DNA of 64,000 nt from a virus. The notes under the pieces are model-generated. The model saw only the letters and a program-made list of their open reading frames with translations, made no database searches and was not told the origin of the DNA. Positions within the stretch are counted from its first letter, which is position 1. Each line of letters starts with the position of its first letter. This document shows, piece by piece, positions 55,933 to 64,000 of the stretch. Made by a program: the position numbers and the translations under genes. Where the stretch lies: positions 1 to 64,000 of the IMG/VR virus record IMGVR_UViG_3300020463_000016, one strand, 5' to 3'.

Positions 55933-58356
55933 TTATTTTGCTTCAAACCTGGAAAGGTCAAACCCTCCTAATACGTCATTACCTTTTGATTCAAAAGATT
56001 TTTTTGGCTTTTCTGTTTTAGGTGGTCCAGCTATAGAATTTACTGATATTTTTTTATCAGCAATTCTTTCTTGCGTTTCAGACTGTTTTTCAACTAATTC
56101 TTTTTGCGCAGATAATTCTAATTCTTTTAATTTTACATTAAGATCATATTCAAACTGCATAAGTTGCTTTTTTGTTTCAGCCTCAAATTGCATTTTCTTA
56201 ATGTTTAATTCATTTTCAGCAGTAGATATTTGAATAGCAGAATCAGCTTTTACCTGTGCAGCTTGTGATTTTGCATTTTCAATACCAATTTGCGCCTCGC
56301 CTTGGGCTTGAGCTTGTGCTACAGAAGCGGCTTGGGCTGCTTGTTGGTCTACAGCTTGTTTTTTTAATCTTCTAAACTTTAATAATTGATTAGCTAGTTT
56401 AATATTTCTAACCTCTCTTATATCAATAGCATCTTCTAAAAATATGCTTTGTTGTGATAAAGCTATTTGTATGTTAGCCTCTAAAGATGCTTTTTCATTT
56501 TCATCTGGTTGTAAGTCTAAAAATATACCAAAATCATGTAAATGCAAATTGTTTAGCTCTTTTAATGAACCTACTGAAAATTGGCCTAAGCTAGTTATAA
56601 ATGCATCTCTTGTTGGATGAAACTCTAAAACGTCTTTAAACCTTGTTGATATTGCTTCTGCCAAAGTAATAGTAATAAAAAGACTGGAATCTAATATGTG
56701 CCTAGTAGCTACATTGCTATTAGCGGCTGCCATTTTTTGTACTCCAACTAAAGCTTTAGGATCAGGATCGGAACCGTCGCGGGCTTCGTTAAGTCCTGTA
56801 ATGTCCCTTATCATTTGTAAATATTGATTGTATGCACCAATTAATAGCTGTACTTGATTACCCCCGCCACCGGGTAATTCTTGTATTGGCACTTTGCCTG
56901 GATTTGGATCTCCTTCAACGGTTAATGATCTGCCGATAATAGATCCTGTTTGAAAATACATATTTAACGCTTCTTGAGGATTATAGCTAGTACCATTGCC
57001 TAAATCAATTTCAGCTAAACCATCTGCGTCTATATAAACACCCGAAGGTGTCATTCTTTGTATTGCTTGTTGTAATTTTAAATGTGTTAATTGTATTAAA
57101 TCTGCATAAGGTGTCATTTTTGAAACAAGAGAATCAATCTTACCTTTATATATTCTAGGCGCTGCCACTATGTAATTCATTAATACTTTATTAGCATTTG
57201 AATGTGGTCTTACCATATTAGTTGCTTTTTTCCACTTTAATAACTTATTAGCTCCTAATATATAAACTCCTTCGTATATAACCTCTTGTGCTCTTGCTAC
57301 TCTTTGAAACCTTGTTCTTTTGTCTTTTGGTGGGTCAAATGAATCATCTTTTTCAATGGCTTTTTCTGCGCCCGAAGACATTTCTTTTATTTTATAAACA
57401 TTTTTTTCCCATGTTTTCCAATTAAAATACAACACTGTTGCAATATTATTATCGTAGTTTTGGTTTTCCCCTACGTTATAACTTGTATTGTAATTTTGGT
57501 AGCTATTACTTTTTTTAGCAAGATCGCCAATATCTTCATTTGATAATTGAGGAAATTGTTTTTTAAGCTCATTTATTTTAATTGTTTTTACTTCTCCAAA
57601 ATAATAGCAATCTGAAAAATAAGGATCTTCTGTATAAGACCATACTAAATTAGCAGGATCAACATAATCTAATTTTATTCCATCTGTATTGTTAAAAGAA
57701 TGTTTTGCCGCACCAATACCTAATACAGCAATATCGTAATCAATTCTAGGCTTTATATAATCATATTTATTTTGATTAAATATATTGTCTATTGCTTGCT
57801 CTTCTGCTATTTCAATACCTTGCTTATAATTAAGCTGCATAAATAAATCTAATTCTTCTGTAGAACCAGGCAATTTTTCTCTATCTACATTTCTTACGTT
57901 AGCACCCAATTGTTGCTCTATCAGCTCTAACATAGAATCAGTATTCATGTCTCGCTGTATGCCTTCCACATACTGAGTCCTTTGTCCTGTAGAGATAGGG
58001 TCCTCACCAACGGCCCTAACATTGTATAACCTATCTTGCATTCCATTGACTACAATATCAACAAACTTAGGTACAATAGGCACTGGCTTCCAATCTAAAT
58101 TAAGATATGATAAATCACCGTTTATAGCAAATTCATCTTTATACTTTCTAATTGATTGCTCACCTCTAGCATAAAGTCTTAACCTGTGAAAGTTATCTTT
58201 TAATTCGTAGTATCTGCCTTGATTACCATTACCGCTGTTAAACCACTCTTGCTCTATAGCCGTGGCTACCGCTGTACCGTATTCAATACTTCTTTTCTCA
58301 GAGTCAGAAACGGCCTGACTAGGGAATTGAGAATACTTATTTTTTATTTTTGCCAT
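55933..58356 (-). CDS. Portal protein (807 aa)
   Basis: Dodecameric DNA channel at the unique vertex. Follows the terminase by two bases. N-terminal 'FHRLRLYARGEQSIRKYKDE', 'WKPVPIVPKFVDIVVNGMQD' matches podovirus portals of the crAss-like type; 'PYADLIQLTHLKLQQAIQRM' is the likely tunnel/stem region; 'YNQYLQMIRDITGLNEARDG' a conserved crown-side helix. The last 160 residues are a long Ala/Gln/Glu/Lys coiled coil, a barrel-like extension reaching into the head. Confidence 0.88.
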   Translation of the reverse strand: MAKIKNKYSQFPSQAVSDSEKRSIEYGTAVATAIEQEWFNSGNGNQGRYYELKDNFHRLRLYARGEQSIRKYKDEFAINGDLSYLNLDWKPVPIVPKFVDIVVNGMQDRLYNVRAVGEDPISTGQRTQYVEGIQRDMNTDSMLELIEQQLGANVRNVDREKLPGSTEELDLFMQLNYKQGIEIAEEQAIDNIFNQNKYDYIKPRIDYDIAVLGIGAAKHSFNNTDGIKLDYVDPANLVWSYTEDPYFSDCYYFGEVKTIKINELKKQFPQLSNEDIGDLAKKSNSYQNYNTSYNVGENQNYDNNIATVLYFNWKTWEKNVYKIKEMSSGAEKAIEKDDSFDPPKDKRTRFQRVARAQEVIYEGVYILGANKLLKWKKATNMVRPHSNANKVLMNYIVAAPRIYKGKIDSLVSKMTPYADLIQLTHLKLQQAIQRMTPSGVYIDADGLAEIDLGNGTSYNPQEALNMYFQTGSIIGRSLTVEGDPNPGKVPIQELPGGGGNQVQLLIGAYNQYLQMIRDITGLNEARDGSDPDPKALVGVQKMAAANSNVATRHILDSSLFITITLAEAISTRFKDVLEFHPTRDAFITSLGQFSVGSLKELNNLHLHDFGIFLDLQPDENEKASLEANIQIALSQQSIFLEDAIDIREVRNIKLANQLLKFRRLKKQAVDQQAAQAASVAQAQAQGEAQIGIENAKSQAAQVKADSAIQISTAENELNIKKMQFEAETKKQLMQFEYDLNVKLKELELSAQKELVEKQSETQERIADKKISVNSIAGPPKTEKPKKSFESKGNDVLGGFDLSRFEAK

Positions 58357-58358
58357 AT

Positions 58359-60587
58359 TTATTTAATTAGCATACTTCTGCCGCCTTCATTCTTATATTT
58401 GGAGAATGAAAAATTTAGTTTTTTTGTTGTTTTTTCTTGTCGAGGTCTATATAAATGTTTTCTGCAAGCCATTATAGCCAGCCCACTACTTATAGATGCG
58501 TCATGAGCAGTACGTTTTGAAATATCAAACTTAGCCCAATCTTCTAATGTTCTTTGGAAATGCATATTACCGTGGTTTTCACCTTGCTTACCTACATTTT
58601 CTTCTATGTAAGATTCTATAGCAGCTGCATGTGCTTGTCTTATATCTTCTGAAGTATTAGGTATACCACCTAATTCTATTTCAGTTTTAGATAGTGCACC
58701 ACGGAGTTTGTCGGGACGATTCATAGAAAAGCCTCTATAACCTCTTCTTTTTAAATGATATAATAATCTTGGCTTATTGTTTTCAGCTAATATAGGTAAT
58801 CCATAAAAAGCTATTGCCATAAGCACATCTTCAAAAAATATTTCTGCAGTTTGTGGCCTAGCAACGTATTCTAAAAAAATTTTGCTGCTAGGAAAATCTG
58901 GATTCATAGAAAAAGTTGTTAACCCGTGCAGTGCTCCATTAGAACCACCACCACCTACAGTTCCTGATATATCATAAGAGTCACAGCCAAAAGCTCCAAA
59001 CCCGTCATTACCAGGATATTTAATACCATTTTTTTCAATAATATTATTTCTTAATTCTTTTTTTGGCAACCAACTAATATAAAATCTTCCATTTTTTGTA
59101 GGTGTCCAAATTACTTCTGTGTCTTTTATACCGTTTCTCCAAGAAAAACTTCCTCGAGCAACATAACCTTTTGAAGTCATTTCTTCATTATGATCTATTT
59201 GCTCGTAAATTTTAGTTAAATTAAATAAAGAGTTTAATGTTTCGTCCCTAAAGGCGTGCTTTTCGCTTCTAGGAAATTGTCTATAATATTCATTTAGTGC
59301 ATCAGCATCTTTTCTAAGTCCTTCGACTTCGTTTTCCCAGTGTTCAATAACTCCTGAATAAATGATGCTTCCATCAATTGCTTCAACCGGGTCTTGTGGG
59401 GTATCGAATACAGGGTACCCATACTTATTAATAAATCCTTCGTAACCCCATTCCATAGGTATGAACAAAGAATATAGTCCACTTGAAGTCTGGCCATTTT
59501 TATTTCTTTTAGTAACATCTGATCCATAGTATAATTTTTTAAAATTATCACCGCCTTTATCTAAAGAATTAGATGTAGAACCCATCATACATTTACCAAC
59601 GACTCTTGCCCCTAGTCTTAAACAAGTTTTTGTTACACGCCAGTTGTTTAATATGTTATCAGGTCTTTCCCATTTACCGGATTCATCATGTACTAATAAA
59701 ATAAGCTTTTCACCATCATAACTATTATCACCAGTATTTTTCCAATCAATAGTTGTGTCAAGTCCTTGCCCTAACAATTCGTCTTCAGACTCTTTAAAAG
59801 AATTTCTAGTCAACCTTCTTGAGGGTAACTTATAAGATAATTCTGTTTTAGGTCTTTCCATACCATCTTGTATAGGCTTAAAAAAGAAGGGATAGTTTAC
59901 TGATATTGGCACTACTTTGTCTGTAAACATTTTTTTAGCATCAGCCCCTGTTTTTGATAATATACCGAATCTAGAGTCTCTTGATGTTGTAGCCACGTTA
60001 ACAGTTTCTGATGATGCCATGAAGCTAAATCCAGACCGTCTGTTTTTGAGGTAGCACATACCGTAGCATCTGTAATCTGCTTTGCAAGCTTCCCAGAAAT
60101 AATAGAATATTCTGTTTGCTTGTCTAAACTCGGGTGCACCAACATCAATTTTTGTCCAGTTGAGGTACATATAGTGTGACCCCGTAATGTAACACGGCTC
60201 ACCGTTGCACATGAACCAATACCCATCGGTCCTGCAATTAAACTCAGCATCAATATATTTATAATAGTGATCTTTAGTTTGTTCAGGATGGTTTTTAAAT
60301 TCATGTATCGATCTTATTTTTCTTAATGATTCTGGTCTTTCCCTTCTTATAAATACTTGGTCTTTTTGTTTTATGTCTTGACCGCTTATTTTTTTAGGGG
60401 TTTGAGGTATTGCTATCTTAAGACCTTGAATCTCATATATGTCACCAATTGTGCCGTCTTTACTTATAACTACGCAATCTAAATCTATGTCGTAGCCATA
60501 CTTATATTTTTTAAGTTTATTTTTTTTTATTACTTCTTTAGCATCAAGATGATCTTTGGTAATGTTATAAAGTGATTGTTTATACAT
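58359..60587 (-). CDS. Terminase large subunit (742 aa)
   Basis: ATP-driven packaging motor and nuclease. A long N-terminal part precedes the ATPase: a Walker A-like 'LKNRRSGFSF' (180-189; unusual, no GKT/S) and Walker B 'LILLVHDE' (295-302). The RNase H-like nuclease carries 'FGAFGCDSYDISGT' with Asp and a late 'TAHDASISSGLA' Asp; conserved blocks resemble crAss-like phage terminases. Portal, scaffold and capsid follow in order, so the packaging cassette is standard. Walker A divergence is common in these phages. Confidence 0.92.
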   Translation of the reverse strand: MYKQSLYNITKDHLDAKEVIKKNKLKKYKYGYDIDLDCVVISKDGTIGDIYEIQGLKIAIPQTPKKISGQDIKQKDQVFIRRERPESLRKIRSIHEFKNHPEQTKDHYYKYIDAEFNCRTDGYWFMCNGEPCYITGSHYMYLNWTKIDVGAPEFRQANRIFYYFWEACKADYRCYGMCYLKNRRSGFSFMASSETVNVATTSRDSRFGILSKTGADAKKMFTDKVVPISVNYPFFFKPIQDGMERPKTELSYKLPSRRLTRNSFKESEDELLGQGLDTTIDWKNTGDNSYDGEKLILLVHDESGKWERPDNILNNWRVTKTCLRLGARVVGKCMMGSTSNSLDKGGDNFKKLYYGSDVTKRNKNGQTSSGLYSLFIPMEWGYEGFINKYGYPVFDTPQDPVEAIDGSIIYSGVIEHWENEVEGLRKDADALNEYYRQFPRSEKHAFRDETLNSLFNLTKIYEQIDHNEEMTSKGYVARGSFSWRNGIKDTEVIWTPTKNGRFYISWLPKKELRNNIIEKNGIKYPGNDGFGAFGCDSYDISGTVGGGGSNGALHGLTTFSMNPDFPSSKIFLEYVARPQTAEIFFEDVLMAIAFYGLPILAENNKPRLLYHLKRRGYRGFSMNRPDKLRGALSKTEIELGGIPNTSEDIRQAHAAAIESYIEENVGKQGENHGNMHFQRTLEDWAKFDISKRTAHDASISSGLAIMACRKHLYRPRQEKTTKKLNFSFSKYKNEGGRSMLIK

Positions 60588-60829
60588 TATTTTATCCTAT
60601 CTTCTACACCTAAAAACTTAACTTTATTTTCAGTTTTTTTATCCAGTGATAATTCTTCTATTTTTTCTATAATTTTAAATGAGTCTTCAATTGCAACCCA
60701 TTTAGCCTGAGCAGCTATTTTTGCTTTTTCAGGTTCTAACTCAACTAAATTAATTTTTTGTTTTATAACTTTGTCAAGTTCTACTAAAGCAATTTCTGCC
60801 GCTTCAATTACTTTTTTCCTTCGATCCAT
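60587..60829 (-). CDS. Small helical protein next to terminase (80 aa)
   Basis: Two or three helices ('VIEAAEIALVELDKVIKQKI', 'LEPEKAKIAAQAKWVAIEDS'), one base overlap with the terminase start. By size and place it could be a small terminase subunit, but no helix-turn-helix is clear, so I leave it as hypothetical. Confidence 0.6.
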   Translation of the reverse strand: MDRRKKVIEAAEIALVELDKVIKQKINLVELEPEKAKIAAQAKWVAIEDSFKIIEKIEELSLDKKTENKVKFLGVEDRIK

Positions 60830-61382
60830 ATTTTATTGTAACTTGATTTGATAAAACTCTATATAATTTTTTATTGTCTACATTAAACTCGTATTCTGAA
60901 TCTGGTGTAAACCCCACCACGTCTCCTATGGACAACCCTAATGAGTTTAAATACCTGTTGCTATACACAAGCTCTCCAAACAATTTTTTTTCTTTTAAAA
61001 CGCTCCATTTAGAATCGTCTTTTATAGGCTTTACAAAGCAATAACTATCTAAACATTCCCAATCATTGTTTCTTTTGTAAGCATATATTTGATCAGGTGA
61101 TACTGTATATTGATCTTCTGTTATAAAACTAGAAGAATTTTTTTCTTTACCATAAAGGTCAATCCATCTTCTAAAAACATTGTGATGTAATAAGACCTGG
61201 TCTCCTTTCTGTAGTTCTTGGGTGCCAAGCATAGGGACAGAAATAACTTTTCCTATTCTATTCGTATACATAAAATCTCTTTCAGATATTTCTGTATTTA
61301 GTATAAGATTTTTATCTTTTACTTTAGTAGAATTGTTATATCTATTTTCAGAATATATAATATAATTATAAAGTGATCGCAT
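60804..61382 (-). CDS. GroES-like beta protein (192 aa)
   Basis: Two similar beta segments: 'RIGKVISVPMLGTQELQKGD' QVLLHHN (about 42-70) and 'FGELVYSNRYLNSLGLSIGD' VVGFTPD (about 140-165). Each has the order of the GroES core strand followed by 'KxGDxVLF', and the last strand 'LYRVLSNQVTIKYG' resembles the GroES end. A tandem GroES-like fold is plausible, and a true GroES/GroEL pair exists at 10.7-12.5 kb, but the match is weak. Overlaps the 80-residue gene by 26 bases. Confidence 0.5.
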   Translation of the reverse strand: MRSLYNYIIYSENRYNNSTKVKDKNLILNTEISERDFMYTNRIGKVISVPMLGTQELQKGDQVLLHHNVFRRWIDLYGKEKNSSSFITEDQYTVSPDQIYAYKRNNDWECLDSYCFVKPIKDDSKWSVLKEKKLFGELVYSNRYLNSLGLSIGDVVGFTPDSEYEFNVDNKKLYRVLSNQVTIKYGSKEKSN

Positions 61383-61600
61383 TAATAATCTAGATTGTAT
61401 TCAACTGATACTGCCATGTTTGAATTAAAATGTTTCCATGGAAGTATTTCATCATTTTTTTTAATAAATATTTTGTATGTACCCTCTTCTTCTAGTATGT
61501 CAGATATTATATGACCACCGTAAACTTCTTGGCCAACAGAATAATGCATTGCTTCATTCTTATAATCTTGTCCAATTGATATTTTTCTAATTAATTTCAT
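61382..61600 (-). CDS. Small conserved phage protein (72 aa)
   Basis: Beta-rich: 'GQDYKNEAMHYSVGQEVYGG' then 'IISDILEEEGTYKIFIKKND', ending 'MAVSVEYNLDY'. I recall this 'MHYSVGQ-VYGGH-I' type as recurrent near phage lysis or terminase genes but know of no function. One base overlap with the preceding frame. Confidence 0.65.
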   Translation of the reverse strand: MKLIRKISIGQDYKNEAMHYSVGQEVYGGHIISDILEEEGTYKIFIKKNDEILPWKHFNSNMAVSVEYNLDY

Positions 61601-61610
61601 TTAATTTATT

Positions 61611-61955
61611 TTAATATGTCCATAAAGTTGTATCAGGTGCGCCTGAATAGCCTATACCTAAATGTATAAAACCTTTTTTACGACTAACACCTATTCTAGT
61701 AAAACCAACTTCCATAGCAGCTTTAACCAATCTAAATGTTTTACCACCACCTACACTTTCTATATCTACAGCAGCTCCATAGGCATGTTCGCCCGGGCTA
61801 TTTTTTGCGGCTTCAATAGGATGATCTGGACTTCTATATGTTGATGTTAACTTTATAGGATTACCATATACTTCTCTTAGCCTGTCAAGCATTTCAAGAA
61901 GCTTTTGATCCATCATCTCAAAATTACTAAATTCAGATTCACTAAAGTATTTCAT
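61611..61955 (-). CDS. Endolysin, peptidase M15 family (114 aa)
   Basis: Cleaves the peptide stems of peptidoglycan at lysis. Zinc ligands of the M15A type: His57 and Asp64 in 'SPGEHAYGAAVDI' and His98 in 'GFIHLGIG'; 'TSTYRSPDHP' with Arg41 is the conserved substrate loop. No signal peptide or cell-wall-binding domain, so it needs the adjacent holin to reach its target. Compact single-domain form, typical of phages infecting Gram-negative hosts. Confidence 0.9.
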   Translation of the reverse strand: MKYFSESEFSNFEMMDQKLLEMLDRLREVYGNPIKLTSTYRSPDHPIEAAKNSPGEHAYGAAVDIESVGGGKTFRLVKAAMEVGFTRIGVSRKKGFIHLGIGYSGAPDTTLWTY

Positions 61956-62173
61956 TTTTTATTTCTATCTTTTAATTTCATATAAATATTCATCCCTGTA
62001 TATAGTATTGTCATTATCAATACTATAGTTTGTAACATGGGGTTTATGTTAGGCATTACTGAAAATGCTACCGCTCCGACGTTTATGCCGTAAATTTTTA
62101 AGTCGTTCAATTTATTTATGTTTGCTGTTTCCAAATACTTTTTCCACTCCACGCGACCCAAAATAACCTCCAA
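61952..62173 (-). CDS. Small membrane protein of the lysis cassette (73 aa)
   Basis: Two hydrophobic stretches ('INVGAVAFSVM', 'LQTIVLIMTILYTGMNIYM') and a basic tail. From its first ATG it overlaps the holin-like gene by 62 bases; an in-frame TTG at 62108-62110 just after that gene's stop (52 residues) may be the real start. Possibly a second holin or antiholin. Confidence 0.6.
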   Translation of the reverse strand: MEVILGRVEWKKYLETANINKLNDLKIYGINVGAVAFSVMPNINPMLQTIVLIMTILYTGMNIYMKLKDRNKK

Positions 62174-62525
62174 TTACAATAGTAAGAAGACCAGTTATTG
62201 AATCTAAAGGGTAGCCCATATACCAGCCGGCTACATAACTTACTGTTAAAAAAACTAAAGTTAAAGGGCGAACATTTGCTGCAAGCCATGAACCCGAAGT
62301 TGCGTCTGCAACCCAGCGCCTTGTTGTGCCGTCTATTTCAGCTCTCTCAATATCTAATTTTTTAAGTGCAATTTTTTTATCAGCTTCTGACATATCAGAA
62401 CCGCCTATAATAGCCTGTATAACAGAGCCTACTGGTGTGTCACCTGCTATTGCGCCAACGACGCTGGGAATTTTTTCTAATAAAAACTTCCCAACGCCGG
62501 TATCTTTAAAACGTTTTTTAGCCAT
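62112..62525 (-). CDS. Holin, 3TM family (GTA-holin-like, 137 aa)
   Basis: Forms membrane lesions that release the endolysin. N-terminal soluble half contains 'GDTPVGSVIQAIIGGSDMSE' and a helix; then the signature 'ATSGSWLAANVRPLTLVFLT' followed by two further hydrophobic spans with 'LLTIVIGGYFGSRGVEKVFG'. This WLAANVRPL-then-GGYFGSRG pattern matches 3-TM holins of marine phages and gene-transfer agents. Directly before the endolysin pair. Confidence 0.85.
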   Translation of the reverse strand: MAKKRFKDTGVGKFLLEKIPSVVGAIAGDTPVGSVIQAIIGGSDMSEADKKIALKKLDIERAEIDGTTRRWVADATSGSWLAANVRPLTLVFLTVSYVAGWYMGYPLDSITGLLTIVIGGYFGSRGVEKVFGNSKHK

Positions 62526-62533
62526 ATTTAATT

Positions 62534-64000
62534 TTATTTAAATGCCATATATAAGTAAGTTTCATTGTTTTGATTATATCCTATTGTATTATTTTTAAGT
62601 TCAAACCCAGTTGATAAAAAATCTACATTATAATTTGTGCTTGTTATTTCGGCTAAACTATCATTAGGAAATAATGCAGTATTTATAGGGTTTGATGTAT
62701 TTCTTTTATTATCTAATATATACCAATAACCTCCTGTTGGCCCGGCGGGTTTTGTTAATAAAAAACTTGGTTCAAATCCGGTAGTAATTATATTGCCGCT
62801 TGTAGTTCCGTCACCGGTATAACTCCCTATCTTACTATATCCCGCAACTGAGTGCCAACAATATGATATGTAATCGTTAGAAGCACTTTTATTCATTTCA
62901 TTTGCAGAAGAAACACCAACTTGAAAAGTATTAGTAGAATATGCTTGATAAAAAGTTGTGCTACTATATTTTATATTTGAGGTATTTAAAGTAAAATAAT
63001 CATTTATGCCAAGTCCCGAAATACCACCAATTCCTACAACCCAAGAAGTTGCATTTGTAAGACCTTTAGTGAAGATAATTTCAGGAGAAGAAGAAGTCAA
63101 ACCATGTCCTATAGTTTTTCCATCCACGCCTGTTCCTGTCCATTTCACAATACTAAATCCCGCGGCAGTATTTGCACTAACTTGACTTGTTATAGTTCCA
63201 TCTGTATTAGAGACAGCAGTACCACCGCCTTTCCAAACCCATGAAACAAAAGAATCATTATTTTTATTTATTGAATTATCAGTACCTATAAAAAATCCGT
63301 TTTTTTCAAAAGAAGTAAAATAATTTGCGCTTGTGAGTTCTTGTGATGTTAAATTTGAATAAAGAAATTTTTGTACACCTCTAACTGAATCGCCTAAATT
63401 ATGATTATCTGCACTATCTCTACTTTTTAACCAAATCAATCCACCACTTGTTTCCAAGTCCATTCCTACATTAGAAATGTATTGTTTTGCACTTGTACCC
63501 TCATACAATACAGTCTTAAAGTTAGATGTATCTACTTCAGGTTTTTCGTTGTAAAGTTTGGTTACTTGGCTATCTGTTAACGCAGTGTTATATACCCTAA
63601 CTTGATCAATTAAACCACTCCAAGCATACGAGTTCCAAGATGAACCTCCCCCTGCCCCTCTATTATCAATTGCACCTATATATAACGGGACGGTATTACT
63701 ATTTTTACTTGCGCTTGTTGTTGTTGTAGCTGATACATTATTAAGATAAGTTTTTAATTGTACCCCATTTTGCCAAGTTATACAGTAATGATACCAATTT
63801 CCATTTGATACAGTATTAGGGTGTGTGCTTGAAACGCTATTTGAATACCCACTTCCGTAATATACATAAGTAGCAATAGTACCGTTATCATTAAAAGTTA
63901 ATAACAATTCTGCGTTTCCCGAGCCTGCCCAATACTTTCCTAATGGATTTCTATATCCTGATGAACCATCAATATAGTCAGGATTAAACCAAAAAGACAA
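62534..64000 (-). CDS. LamG-domain tail protein, C-terminal part (partial at right edge)
   Basis: Only the last 488 codons are in the window; the frame is open at the right edge. Residues 1-150 are a LamG/concanavalin-like jelly roll ('WYHYCITWQNGVQLKTYLNN', 'LIDQVRVYNTALTDSQVTKL'), a carbohydrate-binding fold. The remaining 330 residues ('SNFKTVLYEGTSAKQYISNV', 'GLIWLKSRDSADNHNLGDSV', ending 'ETYLYMAFK') resemble the DUF7483-like domain of marine phage tail proteins. Probably a receptor-binding tail spike or fibre. Confidence 0.85.
   Translation of the reverse strand: MSFWFNPDYIDGSSGYRNPLGKYWAGSGNAELLLTFNDNGTIATYVYYGSGYSNSVSSTHPNTVSNGNWYHYCITWQNGVQLKTYLNNVSATTTTSASKNSNTVPLYIGAIDNRGAGGGSSWNSYAWSGLIDQVRVYNTALTDSQVTKLYNEKPEVDTSNFKTVLYEGTSAKQYISNVGMDLETSGGLIWLKSRDSADNHNLGDSVRGVQKFLYSNLTSQELTSANYFTSFEKNGFFIGTDNSINKNNDSFVSWVWKGGGTAVSNTDGTITSQVSANTAAGFSIVKWTGTGVDGKTIGHGLTSSSPEIIFTKGLTNATSWVVGIGGISGLGINDYFTLNTSNIKYSSTTFYQAYSTNTFQVGVSSANEMNKSASNDYISYCWHSVAGYSKIGSYTGDGTTSGNIITTGFEPSFLLTKPAGPTGGYWYILDNKRNTSNPINTALFPNDSLAEITSTNYNVDFLSTGFELKNNTIGYNQNNETYLYMAFK

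Noticed and set aside
1-64000. Joining the two window ends as one circular genome
   Set aside because: Both edge genes are on the minus strand, but reading from position 1 on to 64000 is out of frame by one base, so a direct join does not give one continuous gene. The window is more likely a fragment of a larger genome.
1-64000. Lysogeny genes
   Set aside because: No integrase, excisionase, CI-like repressor, ParA/B or attachment-site pattern was found on either strand.

Overview
The window is a 64-kb piece of a tailed bacteriophage genome, cut inside virion genes at both ends. No integrase, excisionase, repressor, insertion sequence or CRISPR array is visible, so a lytic phage is the simplest reading. 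The host is probably a marine member of the Bacteroidota, most likely a flavobacterium. The evidence for the host is the low GC content, gene starts preceded by A-rich leaders rather than Shine-Dalgarno sequences, four 'GIGT-SP' repeats typical of Bacteroidota surface proteins and fibres in the long fibre protein, and marine-phage-type tail domains. The virion genes (no tail sheath, a 742-residue terminase, an 807-residue portal, an acidic scaffold, a 508-residue capsid protein, ring-like proteins, very large ejection-type proteins) suggest a podovirus, distantly like crAss-like and Cellulophaga podoviruses. That placement is inference.

Layout. Positions 1-15,711 are all on the minus strand: tail fibre and adhesin proteins (1-9.9 kb), a winged-helix-like protein, a GroES/GroEL pair (10.7-12.5 kb), and a run of small, very basic conserved phage proteins (12.6-15.5 kb). 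Positions 15,712-16,272 form a very AT-rich divergent intergenic region with repeated ATGAYAAY cores, a plausible origin or regulatory region. Positions 16,273-34,588 are all on the plus strand: about 25 tiny genes, many overlapping as ATGA, an initiator-type tRNA, and then the DNA module (ATP-dependent ligase, sigma factor, ERF annealing protein, PD-(D/E)XK exonuclease, SSB, TOPRIM primase-helicase, ThyA, a GIY-YIG/MazG fusion, an endonuclease I-like nuclease, and class I ribonucleotide reductase NrdB and NrdA). A hairpin terminator at 34,598-34,635 separates this unit from the converging late unit. Positions 34,634-64,000 are again minus strand and, in transcription order from the right, encode a LamG protein, holin, M15 endolysin, a GroES-like protein, terminase, portal, scaffold, capsid, ring/tail proteins, a 1449-residue tail protein, two ejection-type proteins and a 2665-residue polyvalent protein.

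How the parts fit. Five copies of a bipartite motif (GTACAC, then GTGATAATATAA exactly 24 bases later) lie at gene starts or just upstream of genes in the plus-strand unit and look like a phage-specific promoter. The phage encodes its own sigma-70-like factor in the same unit. Nucleotide supply (RNR, ThyA, MazG) and recombination/replication proteins are expressed together. No DNA polymerase or RNA polymerase core gene is present in the window. The chaperonin pair is in the virion-side operon and may serve capsid or fibre folding.

The most notable items are the promoter array with its sigma factor, the phage GroEL/GroES plus a second GroES-like protein, the giant virion protein with HAD and HExxH motifs, a cupredoxin-like segment in a tail protein, an initiator tRNA beside a degenerate tRNA-like sequence, and a possible surface lipoprotein overlapping nrdA.
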